Shown here: positions 10,486-21,289 of the stretch, one piece after another
How positions within the stretch are numbered: position 1 is the first letter of the stretch
Layout of the letters: every line of letters starts with the position of its first letter
Assembly (NCBI GenBank): GCA_026075535.2
Contig: AP026544.2
Location: forward strand, 10,292,001 to 10,356,000
DNA: 64,000 nt
Direction of reading: 5' to 3'
Source: Tricholoma matsutake
Lineage: Eukaryota; Basidiomycota; Agaricomycetes; Agaricales; Tricholomataceae
Translations under genes and position numbers: made by a program
The notes under the pieces: model-generated
Told to the model about the DNA's origin: nothing
Seen by the model: only the letters and a program-made list of their open reading frames with translations
Databases searched by the model: none

Positions 10486-11958
10486 TCATGCAGAAGATGT
10501 GCTGCGATCCACAATGGCCCACCTCCCATGATCCATGATCCATCCAATGACACATTTCACTTGGTTGAGGTCGACAAATTCCACAGATTCAAAGTTTGCA
10601 TAATATTTGATCCCATCCGCGGTGGAGTCAATTAGTTTAACTGACTTGATAAGTGCATAGACAAGTATTTGGGGCTGCACTTGGTCATTTTGTGACTCAG
10701 GAATGTTGATGATAAGAAGGCAAAGTAGTTGGCCATAGAAGTCACACAGTTCAAACTCAGATGCTCAGCATCATTGATGAGCAAATTTATCAACCAAAAG
10801 TTGATACTAAAATAGAAACTTGTCAATGCATACCATATCAGATACATCAATACATAGTGTTTGAAGGTCCAGTCCATGGTTATGTAACAGTCTTTTGGAA
10901 TTTTGAGATGTAATCTGCTTGTTAAAGCCTTACAACTTATCCTGGCATTTCAGAACGTTTTGTACAAGGGCAACAACTGTAGCATATGGGCTGGAAACCT
11001 GAGAGGAACTGCACCCATTTCTCTGTAGACTTGATTGAGTTGAGTGGGGCTTGAGGGAAAGCAAAGTGAAATTTGTTGAAAGTTGCATTTGTGATACCAT
11101 CTTCAACTTTAAGGTGTAGGCATGCAGAAGGGTTAAGTCACTTTCATCGAGAAGTTTGCCTTCTGAAAAGAACATCAGAAAGCCAGTTAGAATCAGGCCA
11201 AAAGTTGCCAACCTATTTCTGCAACCTCTTTCATAACACCCTCACCAAGAAGGTCCCAAACTGAGATTCCTTCCTGGCCTGGTTCAGCAAATGGCATGTC
11301 TTCTTCATCCCCAGGCTCATCAGACTCATCATGATCACACCCCATTCCATCCTCTTCATCTTCCATGTTCAAGTTCTCTTCTGTGATGCTTGCTTCATCC
11401 CCATCTTCCTCCCTCTCCTCCTGCTTGAGAAAGTGGACATGGTTGGTTCCCCAATGTACTCGACCAATCCACTCAATGCGCTCTGTGATTCAGCTGGATC
11501 GGCATGCCGTCAACAAGCTATACTGATCATGGCCATCTGCATCATCCAGTAAGGGTGTTGGATAAGAACAGGGAGGAAGGTGATCTGGATCAGGTGGGAA
11601 TGGCATTGGAGAAGAACGAGGAGGTAGGTGTTGTGAGTTGACAGTGCGAGGTGATACCGCGGATGGAGAATCATGGTGGAACCCAGATGGCCCTGCCTCA
11701 CTCAAGCTTTTCTTGACAAAAACACTTGATGAGCTGGTGCAGGGCGACCAATGAGCTCCTGCTTTCTAGCAGAGTGAGCAGGTGACATTTGTTGTGCTTT
11801 GAAGGCTTGCTTGCAACTGTGTAATAACAAACAATTTTTGAAAGAACACTGGCCACCAACAGTGCTGATCTTTGTCCATTCAGATGTCCAAGTTCAACCT
11901 TCGGAGTGACCTGAAGAGCACAACCACATGCACATAGACGCTTAAGAGATGGAGCCAT
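10486..11958 (-). pseudogene. Plavaka-like (CACTA-related) transposase remnant
   Basis: Minus-strand pieces line up with the two ends of the Plavaka transposases of agaricomycetes. The N-terminus (start 11958, MAPSLKRLCACGCALQVTPK) and an ISVWDLLGEGVMKEVAEIG motif near 11240 match. Then come KVEDGITNATFNKFHFAFP near 11090 and FLSGFQPICYSCC near 10990. The end (10486-10680) has CVIGWIMDHGRWAIVDRS, like the usual C-terminal WAIVDRS segment. The catalytic middle is missing, so this is an internal deletion derivative with frameshifts as well. The family assignment is from remembered sequence similarity and was not searched. Confidence 0.68.
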
Positions 11959-11989
11959 GAGGCAGTAAAAAATGATGATGAAGAGTTTT

Positions 11990-12560
11990 TATTTTATAAC
12001 GAAGACATTCAGGGAAGCATCGGAACTATGATCCGTTTTTGCGATGGGTCAGACTAAGATCCAGGAAAGAAGATGGCGATTTGAGGCACCAGAAGGCATT
12101 GGTAACAGCTTGCAAAGACAAATAATGGAACAAGTGTAAGGGTCATTTGAAGATTCTGGTGCTGTGTGTAATGTGTTACAGGAGAAATGATGGTAAGATA
12201 AGAAAAAAAAGCGTACATTTTGCTCTCCTCAAATCTTTCCTTTCTCATGCAATGCTCTACCATCTTCTTGTGAAGCTAGAGATAGGCGACTCTGGTCCAT
12301 AGATCCCATGCACATCTGTCATCAACATGCATGTCAAATGATGGAAGTCTAGACTTGAGGTTAAGAAATGAACTCAGAGCTTGAATGAGAGTGAGCATCA
12401 GTCAATGGGAATCTCGGGGGAATATGGATTACTTATTAATGAAACATGCTGGAATCACACCAGAAGCATTGGAAACCCACCAGAGGTTTGAGGAGCATTG
12501 ATGAACATGAGCCGATCCAGGAAATGACTGATGCCAGATCAAGTTGCTGGACACAAGGAA
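11990..12560. other. Unassigned intergenic stretch
   Basis: AT-moderate sequence upstream of the Plavaka-like start. No family, long ORF or clear repeat was seen. It may include the terminal region of that transposon, but no terminal inverted repeat was identified. Confidence 0.4.
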
Positions 12561-12570
12561 AACCGAGATT

Positions 12571-13166
12571 GGACAAGCAGAACCATGGATGCCTCAAGGG
12601 CTTGACAAGGGCTACAGAGATGAAAGTTGAGAGTCGAGAGAGGGAAGATGAGAGTCAAGAGAGGAGAGGAGAGGGGGGAGAGGGGAGAGGAGGGAGGAGA
12701 GGAGAGGAGATGAGAGACAAGAGACAAGAGGAGACTAGAGATGAAGGTGGGTATAGGTCAGACTGCTGATCAGAATCAACAGTTACAAGCTTAAAGCTTA
12801 AAGTTCCATGCCTTGGCAAATTTAGGGCAGGCAGACAATTGAATTTTCTCCTCAACATCAACCTCTATTCAGTGTTCAATGTACGTTCAATATTCATCAA
12901 TCATCCCAATGGTGAGTTTTGTTTGATTTTCTTTTCTTGTCTCTTGTCTCTCATCTCTCATCTCTTATCTCTTGTCTTCCCTCTCTTGTGTCTCCTGTCT
13001 TGTCTCTTGTCTCTTGTCTCGCCTCTACATCCATTGACTGCATCCCTCCACATGGGTAGACATCCTACATCGCCCTAACAATCCGATCTGGCATCGGTTG
13101 TTTCTTCTCTTGCCATGTCAGCCCTTGTCAAGCCCTCGAGGCATCCATGGTTCTGCTTGTCCGATG
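12571..13166. repeat. Fold-back element with GA-rich and CT-rich arms
   Basis: The segment at 12571-12613 (GGACAAGCAGAACCATGGAT, then GCCTCAAGGGCTTGACAAGG) is repeated in inverted orientation near 13118-13166. Inside, a nearly pure purine tract (about 12640-12745, GAGAGACAAGAGACAAGAG-type) faces a pyrimidine tract (about 12930-13025, CTCTTGTCTCTTGTCTC-type). The arms can pair over some 400-500 bp. It has no coding content; the glutamate/arginine-rich ORF at 12446-12769 is a by-product. Confidence 0.7.
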
Positions 13167-13213
13167 GAGACATGCCAAGCATCTCCTCTATAGCAATGGT
13201 GTAGCACGAGGTC

Positions 13214-13560
13214 TTTACACTCCCCCAATCTGAGTGGACTCCGCTCAGACACTCAGACAGTCTGAGGACTTTGCTCGGACTTTGCTCAGACTTCTTTGGC
13301 TGAAAGTCCTGCCAAACTAAATGTCCGAGCTGAGTCTGAGCTGAGTCCTCGGACTGTCCTAGGACTGTCTGAGCATCCAAGCGGAGTCCAAGTGGACCAG
13401 CACTCGTACAGTCCTAGGACTGTCCAAGTTGCTTATATAATTGACTGAAAAATCTGTGGCTACTGCAGGGATTGAACCCTTGTAGTCACATGATAAAGTA
13501 CAATTAAGTCAGTGATATAACAGTTAGACTAAAGCATCATTACAGGTAAGTAGTTATATC
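13214..13560 (-). mobile_element. tRNA-headed SINE-like element, GTCC-tail type
   Basis: On the minus strand a tRNA-like head has a B-box-like GGGTTCAATCC (13469-13479) and an A-box-like TAGTCTAACTGTTA (about 13525). It is followed by a tail of degenerate GTCCGAG/GTCCAAG/GTCTGAG units ending GGGGGAGTGTAAA at 13214. The same layout occurs at 14871-15262 and 50479-50975 on the plus strand. The head is too degenerate to be a working tRNA. Confidence 0.68.
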
Positions 13561-13589
13561 TCTCTATGTAATGCCCTGGCTGTGATGAC

Positions 13590-14830
13590 AAATCAACACA
13601 GCTGTGTCATCAACAACGCTGGCAATGGCGCTGCCTCCTCCTTACCTCCTACCCCAATAACCAACAATGGGAACAAGCCCAAACAATGGCATTGTCGTTT
13701 GGGCTCACTTGTAAGTGTTTGTTTACATGATTTTTGTTGTTTTGTTTAACTAACTGAAATTTCCTTAATGATAGGTTTTATCTATGTTATAATGACGCTG
13801 CAGCCTCAAAACCACAACAAAGGCTGACACAGCCACCACCCCAGGACCCAGAACCACCGCCGCAAGCAACTGCTTGTGGGGTGGGAATGGGTACAACTGC
13901 AAAATGGCAAGACAATGGCAACACCGACTTGGCCAAACAGAATGACAACGCAACAAGGCGACTGGAGACGAGTGGGACTGGGAGATGGAATGATGAGGGG
14001 ACGAGTGGGAAACAATGAAAGGAAGGCAAAGCAAATGAAGAAAAGGCCCAAGAGATGTCATTTGACATCTCTTGGGCTGTTGGTAAGTTTTTTCTTCTTG
14101 TTTTTGTTACTAACAAACTTTTTTAGGTATTATCTAGTACTGCTGACGACGACGACGACGAGCACTCAGAACCACTGCCACAAGCAGCTGCTCATGGGGT
14201 GGGAATGGGTGCAACTTCAAAACGACAAGAACCGCTACTCACACCCACCATGCAGGACACACCACCCACCTCCAGCCTCACAAGCAACTGCTCGTGGGGT
14301 GGATGGTGGGTGGAATTACGACGATGGCAGGGAACAACGACAGCACCCGCCCCAGCCCGACGGGCCACTGCTCATAGGGTGGACGATGGGTGGAATGACC
14401 ACAATTAGGGGAGACCCAAGAGATGTCAGCGTCTCTTGGGTCCTAGGTAAGTTTTTTTTTCTTTTCTCATTTCATTTTTCGGTCCTAACTAACATTATAT
14501 AGGTACAAACTACTACTGGTGACAATGACGATGACAACACCACCACCACCACTGCTGCGAGCCCCTGCTCGCAGGGTGGAAGGTGAGGGGGAAGAGACAA
14601 GGGGGAAGGAGACAAGAGGGAAGGGAGACAAGAGGGAAGGGAGACGATGACAAGAGTGGGGACACCCATGATGACACCTGCCCAATGCCTATGAGCATCT
14701 GCTCGTGGGGTGGTTCGGGGGGGAGAAGAATGGGGACAGGAGAGCGAGACAGCCAGGGGATGACCTGGGAAGAGATGAACGCTGCCATGAGCAACTGCTC
14801 ATGGTGGGTGTTTTTAGTTTATTTTTATAA
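13590..14830 (+). repeat. Tandem hairpin/intron modules (units A-C)
   Basis: Three consecutive units share an order: a GAGCAACTGCTC-type palindrome followed by GGGGTGG, then a 30-32 nt hairpin, then GTAAGT, a T-rich intron-like stretch with CTAAC, and AG followed by a CTACTGCTGGTGAC-like start of the next unit. Hairpins are at 13676-13705, 14046-14077 (15-bp perfect stem) and 14413-14442. The intron-like segments are 13711-13774, 14083-14126 and 14447-14502. No protein family was found in any frame. Homologous single modules occur near 16000-16525, 54300-54613 and 55340-55727. Confidence 0.6.
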
Positions 14831-14870
14831 TTGATAGTTATGGCCCCCTCCCCTCAAACTTGCGAGGGGA

Positions 14871-15262
14871 GGGCTTAGTATTATACATATTAATTACCCA
14901 TATTAATTACCCCTTGCACAGATGTGAGGGGGTCAATTTAATAATCTATTCATGATATATAACAAATTAGATTTCAGTAATAAATAGATATAATGTAACT
15001 TTAAATGACTACTTGGCTTAAGTGGTAGAGTGTGCATGTTTTGTTGTCATGTGATTGCTAGTCCAGAAGGCTGTTGGTTCAATTCCTGCTATGCACACAT
15101 CATTTTGTGAGACTTATAAGACTTTATCTAAGACTGGAACTCGGACTTTACTTGGACAGTACTTTAAACAGTGTAAATAAATGCACCATTGATGTTGTCC
15201 GAGCAAAGTCCAAGTGTCCATGTGGAGTCCACTTGGACTGGGGGGGGAGTGTAAAGTACTGG
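14871..15262 (+). mobile_element. tRNA-headed SINE-like element, GTCC-tail type
   Basis: The A-box-like TGGCTTAAGTGG (15014-15025) and B-box GGTTCAATTCC (15076-15086) form a tRNA-like head. An AT-rich 5' segment starts AGTATTATACATATTAATTA. The tail contains GTCCAAGTG units and ends GGACTGGGGGGGGAGTGTAAAGTACT-like at 15262. It is very close to 50479-50975, which shares both ends. It lies next to a minus-strand relative. Confidence 0.75.
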
Positions 15263-15415
15263 TGTAGCACCAATAGTGATAGCCTGGTGACTATGTACAA
15301 GTGTGACTGTCTACTGACTACATGGTCATGTGACTACCTGGAGTAGGTGTGCCCATACACACTACTCCATCTACCCATGTCCAAAAAATGCAACGTCCTT
15401 GTTGTGATACAATAA

Positions 15416-15745
15416 TTTACACTCCCCTCACCTATTCCAATCAGACTCTCTGGAATCCAGTTATTCTGACCGGATTCCACTGGAGTCCAATTATTCCGAC
15501 TGGATTCCCCTGGAGTCCAGTTATTCCGACTGGATTCCAGTTATTCCAGACTCCAAGTTATGCATGTTTAGTTTAATTAACTTATGGTATACAACAGTAG
15601 AAAGTCAAGTCAAGTCAAACTTCAAGTCCTGAAGTTCCTCAGTTGCCTACAAAATTAATTGGTGCAGATCAAGGATTGAACTCAAGGCCTCATGTGATAA
15701 ACCAAACACCATGCTCAACCAGTTGAGCCACAGGAGAATTATTAA
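15416..15745 (-). mobile_element. tRNA-headed SINE-like element, TTCCAG-tail type
   Basis: The minus-strand head has an A-box TGGCTCAACTGGTTGAGC (15713-15730) and B-box GAGTTCAATCC (15673-15683). Its tail differs from the GTCC type, with repeats of TGGAATCCAGTCGGAATAA-like units. It ends GGGGAGTGTAAA at 15416. The end signature is the same as in the GTCC-tail elements, so the two look like subfamilies. Confidence 0.7.
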
Positions 15746-15879
15746 CTAGCTATTATAAAGTTTATTTCTGACACTCAAACTCACAACTTCATTTTTTCGA
15801 AGTAGATAATTAAGATCAAATTTTTTTAATTTAAGCCCATTCCTCACAAGGGATGATTTGATTATATATATACATAAAA

Positions 15880-16525
15880 CTAACCCCTCCCATTCAGTGT
15901 GAGGGGGGAGGTAAAAACATCAAGAAAAAAAAAACCCTCCCCCACAGACAAAATGGGGGAGGGGGAGGTGTAATAATATTAAATAATTAAAACTACAAAA
16001 AAACCCTCCCCACACAAAATGCAGGGGAGGGGGAGGGGGAGGGGATGTGACCCTGCTGTGCTAGGTGAGTTGTCTGTCATTCCACCCATGATCCACCCCA
16101 TGAGCAGTTGCTCGTGAGGCTGGGGGTGGGTGGCTTGTTGTTGTTTGTCACCATCATCCCCCATTTGGATTTCTGTCTTTTTTTTTGGGGGGGGGGAGGG
16201 GAGGGGTTTGGGTGCATCAGTGTGACGTGGCACATGTATGGGGCTCGGTGGGTGCTTACTAGGCAGGTATCCCCCTTCTGGGGTCTCCTGGCATCCCTCT
16301 GCACCCACCTAGCCCATGTCAACAGCCTCACATCCCATTTGAAAGGGGAGGAGGGGTTTGGGTGGCTGTGGGCATGCATTGCACGTTTTTCATTGCAGCA
16401 GGGCATCCCCAGTAGTATATAGCCTAAAAAGCAATAAATTACAATTAGTTGATTTATAAAAAGAAAAAGAAAAAAGGAAAAAACTTATCTATGGCCCAAA
16501 TGACAATTGCCGTCGTTTGGGCTCG
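15880..16525 (-). repeat. Hairpin/intron module (unit D) with polyG/polyC tracts
   Basis: On the minus strand, a hairpin at 16493-16522 (GCCCAAACGAC / GTCATTTGGGC arms) is followed by ATAAGT (a degenerate 5' splice site), a T-rich stretch and TTTTTTAG, then a start GCTATATACTACTGG as in units A-C. Downstream come CAAATGGGATGTGAGG, also found at 55690-55705, and a GAGCAACTGCTC palindrome near 16105. C/G homopolymer runs occur at 15940-16045 and 16190-16205. No ORF of interest. Confidence 0.55.
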
Positions 16526-16784
16526 CGTTCTGTCCAGTTGGCTCATTTGAAGGTGGTGGTGATGGTGGCAGTGGGCGTGGGAATGGTGGTGGTGGGTGCA
16601 CATGCAGTGGTGGTGGTAGAGTGGAGAGGAGGAGGAGGCAGCATTGACAACGGTGGTGGTGGTTGTGAGCTGGCAGTCACGTGTCACATGTCATGCAATA
16701 TGCATGTTTGCATATTCTGTTAATGGCTGTAACTATGCACCTTGGTTGGGTAATAAAGGTATCCAATGTATGTAGATGAATAAT

Positions 16785-17128
16785 TACTTGGTAGCTCAGT
16801 GGTTAAGTGTGCTGTTATATGTGCAGACCCAAGGTCGAGTGTTCAATTCTTGTTGTATGTCGAAATTTTATTTGGGAAAGCACATGCATTCCAGTTATTC
16901 CAGTTATGATATTTGCCATGTATCTGGTTGATCTGACTGTTCCAGGTAAAAATGAGTCCGGGTAGATTCTGGGGATTCCAGAGGTAAGATTCACCCTCCA
17001 GTCCGATCGGAATTATGAATTGTGAGAAAAATATATGTAAATGGAATTCCCCAGAATTGCAGAAATTCTGATCGGAATGGGCATTCTGACCGGAATCTGA
17101 CCAGAATAGGTGGAGGAGTGTAATGCAC
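16785..17128 (+). mobile_element. tRNA-headed SINE-like element, TTCCAG-tail type
   Basis: The A-box TAGCTCAGTGGTTAAG (16792-16807) and a B-box-like GTGTTCAATTC (near 16840-16849) head a tail rich in TTCCAG, TCTGACCGGAAT and TCTGACCAGAAT units. It ends GGTGGAGGAGTGTAAT at about 17120. It pairs with the minus copy at 15416-15745. Confidence 0.7.
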
Positions 17129-17243
17129 TCTTGCAATGGAACTCTAAATAGGAAATGATGTCTAAAATGTCTGGTAATGCTATGTGCAGTGAATAAACGT
17201 CCAATGATATATGCAGTGAATAATAAAAATAAGATAAAGATGC

Positions 17244-19323
17244 TCAGCATGGTGGTGTCCATCCCAAAGCACAAAGTGCCTGGCTCAAATTGACGAGACA
17301 AGGGTCCTGGTCCCAGTCAAGCTTCAGAGCTGGAGGAACAGATGTCGGTACTCCTCCAAAGGGAACCATGATGATGGGTTTGCCTGGTCCAATACCAGAG
17401 GGATGACATTGGGTAATGAAAGGCTGGGAATGAGGCAGGTGAATGTGGACGGTAAAAAAGATTGTTGTGAGGGTATACAGAGATGGGGTGGAGCTCGTCG
17501 CCGCCTTGTCCATTGTCACAGGGTCCCAAATGGCTATACACGGCCGGTCCTCAGAGTTGAGAGATCCCGTGGCAGTGGAAACATGCTGGGTGGGGCTGGC
17601 ATCGACGCGGTGTCTTCTGCCCAGTCTAAACAGGTGGGTACAGGTGTCAAACATACTGGGCTCAGGAGGGGTGGGACAGGAGATGGGGGCTGTGAAACAG
17701 TGGCAGTGGGGGGTGAGCAGGGTGTGGCAGGTGAACAGGGGGTGTGAGGAGGTGAAGATGGTGTCATTGGTGATGCAGGTGGGGTGTACCACACAGACAA
17801 CACTGAAATGGTGTGTTTATGGGAGTTCTGGGGCATACTGGGTGGTTGGGACATGTTGCGGAGGTGCTCGGGTGGGTCTAGGTGCGTGTTCCATTGCTCT
17901 GGAGGTGCAGTCCGTGGTCTAGAGTGGGGCAGAGTGGGGGATTTGGTTGTCATTGGCAAACACATCAACGATGACATGGCAGTTAAGCTGGGTGTTTCAG
18001 GGTGAATGGGGGTCCGGGAAATGGTTTGGGGTGGGCAGGGGGTGTCCGAGAGCTTCTAGAGCTCTGTTGGGGCTCATGGAGCAGTTCTGTTGAGTGTACA
18101 ATGTGTTCAGATGAATGCATCCCCACAACCTTGTGTAGGGCCATTTGTTGGGCTGTGGACAGTCTCTGTGCATTGTTTATGGCCTGGTAATGGATCCCGA
18201 GGGTGGTAGCAGCCATCTGGGCACTAGATGCGACTCTAGTGGTTGCTTCAGAGGTTGTTGTAGCAGGAGTGTCAACACTGGCACAGATCTCAAGAGTGTC
18301 CACCATTTGTAATTGTGATGGCGGTGTTGCTGAATGATTAGGACTGCCAGGAATATAAAAAGTGTCTGGGTCAATGGTATGGGTATGTAGCACCATTGGG
18401 GCTCCAAAATCAACTCCAGAACAATCTGTGCCTGGCAAGTCAGGAATATGAAACATGTTCATGTCATTGTGTGCTGGGGATGATGTCAAATGAGCAGTGG
18501 TGCTCACCACCGGCAACTCAGGACTACCAGTAATATAAAACACATCGGTGGCCGGCGAGTCAGGAATATGCATGTCTAGGTCATGGTGTGCCAGCGATAG
18601 TGTCAAATGAACAGTGGTGCACGCCACCGGCTCAGGACTACCAGGAATATAAAATGCATCGGTGGCAGGCGAGTCAGGAATATGAAACATGTCTAGGTCA
18701 TGGTGTGCTGGCAATAATGTCAAATGAGCAGTGGTGCTCACCACCGGCTCAGGACTACCAGGAATATAAAACACATTGGCGGCCAGCGAGTCAGGAATAT
18801 GAAACATGTCTCGGTCATGGTGTGCCGGCGATAATGTCAAATGAACAGTGCTGATCGCCACCAGCGAGTCAGGACTACCAGGAATATAAAACGCATCGGT
18901 GGCCGGCAAGTCAGGAATATGAAAGAGATCTAGGTCATGGTGTGGTGGTGATGATGTCAAATGAATGGTGCTTGCTGTGGGTGAGTCAGGACTACCAGGA
19001 ATGTGAAATGCATCCCAGTCAAAAGATTGGGAATTTTCAGCGGGTGGGGTTGCCAAATGGATAATATCTGCAGCCACTTCAAAAATATCAAAAGCAAATG
19101 AGGAATGTATCGATGAACATGGTATGGAGAAATGAAGAGTACCATCCACCGCCGGTGAATCAGGACATTCAGGAATATGAAAAGTGGCCAGGTCCAGATT
19201 ATCTATATACACTGCTGGTGAATCAGGACTACCAGGAATATCCAAGGCGTCGAGGTCCAGAGTGGGCATACTTGTTGGTGGCAAATTTGGCAAGTTTACT
19301 GATGAGCTGCCTGAATATTCCAT
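17244..19323 (-). CDS. Ser/Pro/Asp-rich repeat protein (gene G), decayed 3' part
   Basis: The main open frame (17983-19323; start chosen at MEYSGSSSVNLPN) encodes about 446 residues built on IPGSPDSP-type motifs, with roughly six copies of a 39-residue unit (FHIPDSPATDAFYIPGSPEP core) and a Thr/Ala/Ser-rich C-terminal part. It has no signal peptide or known domain. Downstream, 17244-17977 continues with Pro/Ser/Thr-rich frames that shift, so either introns or decay follow. It is divergent from gene H with about 110 bp between starts. Function unknown. Low-complexity proteins of this kind in basidiomycete repeat regions are usually element-borne or rapidly evolving, but nothing here proves that. 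Confidence 0.5.
18430..18960. repeat. 117-bp coding minisatellite
   Basis: Within gene G, a 117-bp unit (39 codons) recurs about 4-5 times between 18430 and 18960 with an identical TCAGGAATATGAAACATG-type core. Units keep the frame except one 3-bp loss (DLDMHIP instead of DMFHIP). The array implies unequal exchange. Confidence 0.8.
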
Positions 19324-19432
19324 AAGACACGAAAATTGATCAACAAACGTGGTCACGTGAATTTTGAATATGGAAGTTGAAAATTTATGGACGCTATCAA
19401 CTGCATCCACCCTAAGTACAAACAGTTTTATC

Positions 19433-21226
19433 ATGTCTTCTCAGCACACCAAATCCATGGAGCGCGCCCTCAATACATTTTTGGATGGTACTCGGATGAC
19501 TGTGGATTCGAAATCCATGTTGGGCAAGTTGGTGCATGATTTTTATTATGTCCTATGAATCTTTCCAAGAAGGCTTTGAAGTTGGATTATAGGCAAAAGG
19601 TGTTGGCAAAGGAAGCAGCAATGACACTGTTCCTCAAACATGTGTTCAAAGTACTCCATCAGTGGGATAAGTCTGGCCCAACGCCTTGGGAATCCATTGA
19701 CTGGAGCATATATATTTGTCAACCTTTGCCCATCGCTGCGCCAAGCAGCACTCTCCCAGCCATGCATGTTACACTCCAAATCCCCACCATGGCTACACCA
19801 CCCATCATTGCTCCCGGTTCTGCAGCCACATCACTTGTTGCCATGTCCGCACCCATTCCCACCACTGCAACGCTGGAGGCTCAGACCAACCAAACAGAAG
19901 CAGCTGCAAGAGCCCAGAGCAAGGGCAAGGGCAAGGGCAAGGAAAAGAAGGTCATAGAACACCTGGCTCCACCTCAGTCAAAATGCCGAAAGGTGTTGCC
20001 ACAGCTGGTGCCGCCTGAAATGGAGGACAGCAACATCACAAAAGAGCCACCATTCATCCATGCCAACCTGCCAATCATGACGGCCACTCCTGCTCTACCT
20101 GAAGACAATATATGGAGGTCCATTGTGGAACAGCCCACTGCTCTGTGCGACACCTGCAGTTTGAGGGGCCTGACAACCTGTGATGGGCATCCAGATTGCT
20201 TGTGTGATGTGCCACAAGGGCAAGACAAAATGCTCTTATACAGCATCATGTACAGCATGGCAGGATGAATTGATAGTGGCAGGGGAGCTCAAGGGGAGAA
20301 AAAAGGTCGTTGGGAAGAAAAAGGTGAAGGCAGAGGAAAGTGAACAACTGAGAATGGTGCCAAAGAGAAAATGCCGGGCAGCAGACACCGCCGGTGAGTC
20401 AGATGAGTACATCCCCATCACACCAGCCCCCGTCCCCTCAACTTCATGCATCTCCGACCATATACCAACCCCAGAGCCTGTCCCGTCAACGAGCCTCACA
20501 ATCCCCCAATCCATTGACACCATGCTTCCTGCACCACTGCCACCAGGTCATGTCACCCATCCCAATTGCATGCCCACCATTGGTGGTTTACAATGGGAGC
20601 TCCAAGACCTCTGCACGCTCATATTGGTCTTGGCAGAAAATCAAGGGAAATTGGATAAGGAAAGCCTCATGTTGCGTGGATACATGGAAGTTTTGAACAC
20701 ATTGAAGGAAAAGATGACAGTGAGCATTCCGGCATTGGAGGCTGAGATGGGTGAGTTGAGAGAAAAGGTGCTGGTGAGCATTCCGGTGCTGGAGGCTGAG
20801 ATGAGGGGGTTGAGGAATGGGATGGAGTTGGAGAAGATGAAGAAGGAGGTTTTCATGTTGTGTGGTCAATTGGTGGCAACAAACAAGCAGCTGGCCAAAT
20901 TGGAGAACGAGGGAAGCTCCGAGGAGGAATCAGAAGACAAAGATCCACGGAATGCAGATGCCATGGCGCCATTGACAATCCATCTCCCAAGGTCATCAAT
21001 GTTTGTCAATCCAGCCCATTTGTGTGAATCCATTTGCCCCCCACCATCGCCTGTTCCCATTATTATGACCACAGCTACATTGGTGATCCCTGACACCAGT
21101 TCTTTCACCAATGCAGCTGCAACTTCTACCTCCCCAGATCCAACATCAACATACACTGCACAAATGTCCCCCCTCCCACCTGATACCACTGTATCAATTC
21201 CAAAAACATCAACACCCCCGGCATAA
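19433..21226 (+). pseudogene. Cysteine-motif, coiled-coil protein (gene H), frame-broken
   Basis: It starts at MSSQHTKSMERALNTFLDG (19433). The open frame shifts at about 19553 (into NLSKKALKLDYRQKVLAKE) and again near 20180. The second shift joins LCDTCSLRGLTTCDGHPDC to ACVMCHKGKTKC, giving a C-x2-C-x7-C and C-x2-C-x6-C pattern that resembles a Zn2Cys6-like zinc cluster. After it come a basic linker (RKKVVGKKKVK), a GESDEYIP motif and two near-repeated heptad segments with VSIPALEAEMGELREK-type sequence (20700-20900), probably a coiled coil. The frame breaks could be unrecognised introns. It is divergent from gene G. A role in DNA binding is an inference from the cysteine spacing. Confidence 0.5.
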
Positions 21227-21289
21227 TTCTACGTTGGATAAAAATTAACAATATTTTTTATACTACGCCTATTTGTGTATATATTTTGA

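Noticed and set aside
12446..12769. Arg/Glu-rich ORF as a gene
   Set aside because: It is the translation of the GA-rich fold-back arm and has no conserved start or family.
13876..14502. 208-residue ORF in the hairpin modules as a protein gene
   Set aside because: It reads straight through two intron-like segments, is low-complexity, and the units differ by frame-breaking changes.
15009..15098. A functional tRNA gene
   Set aside because: Head resembles a tRNA at A and B boxes only; acceptor and anticodon stems do not pair and the same sequence heads repeated elements.
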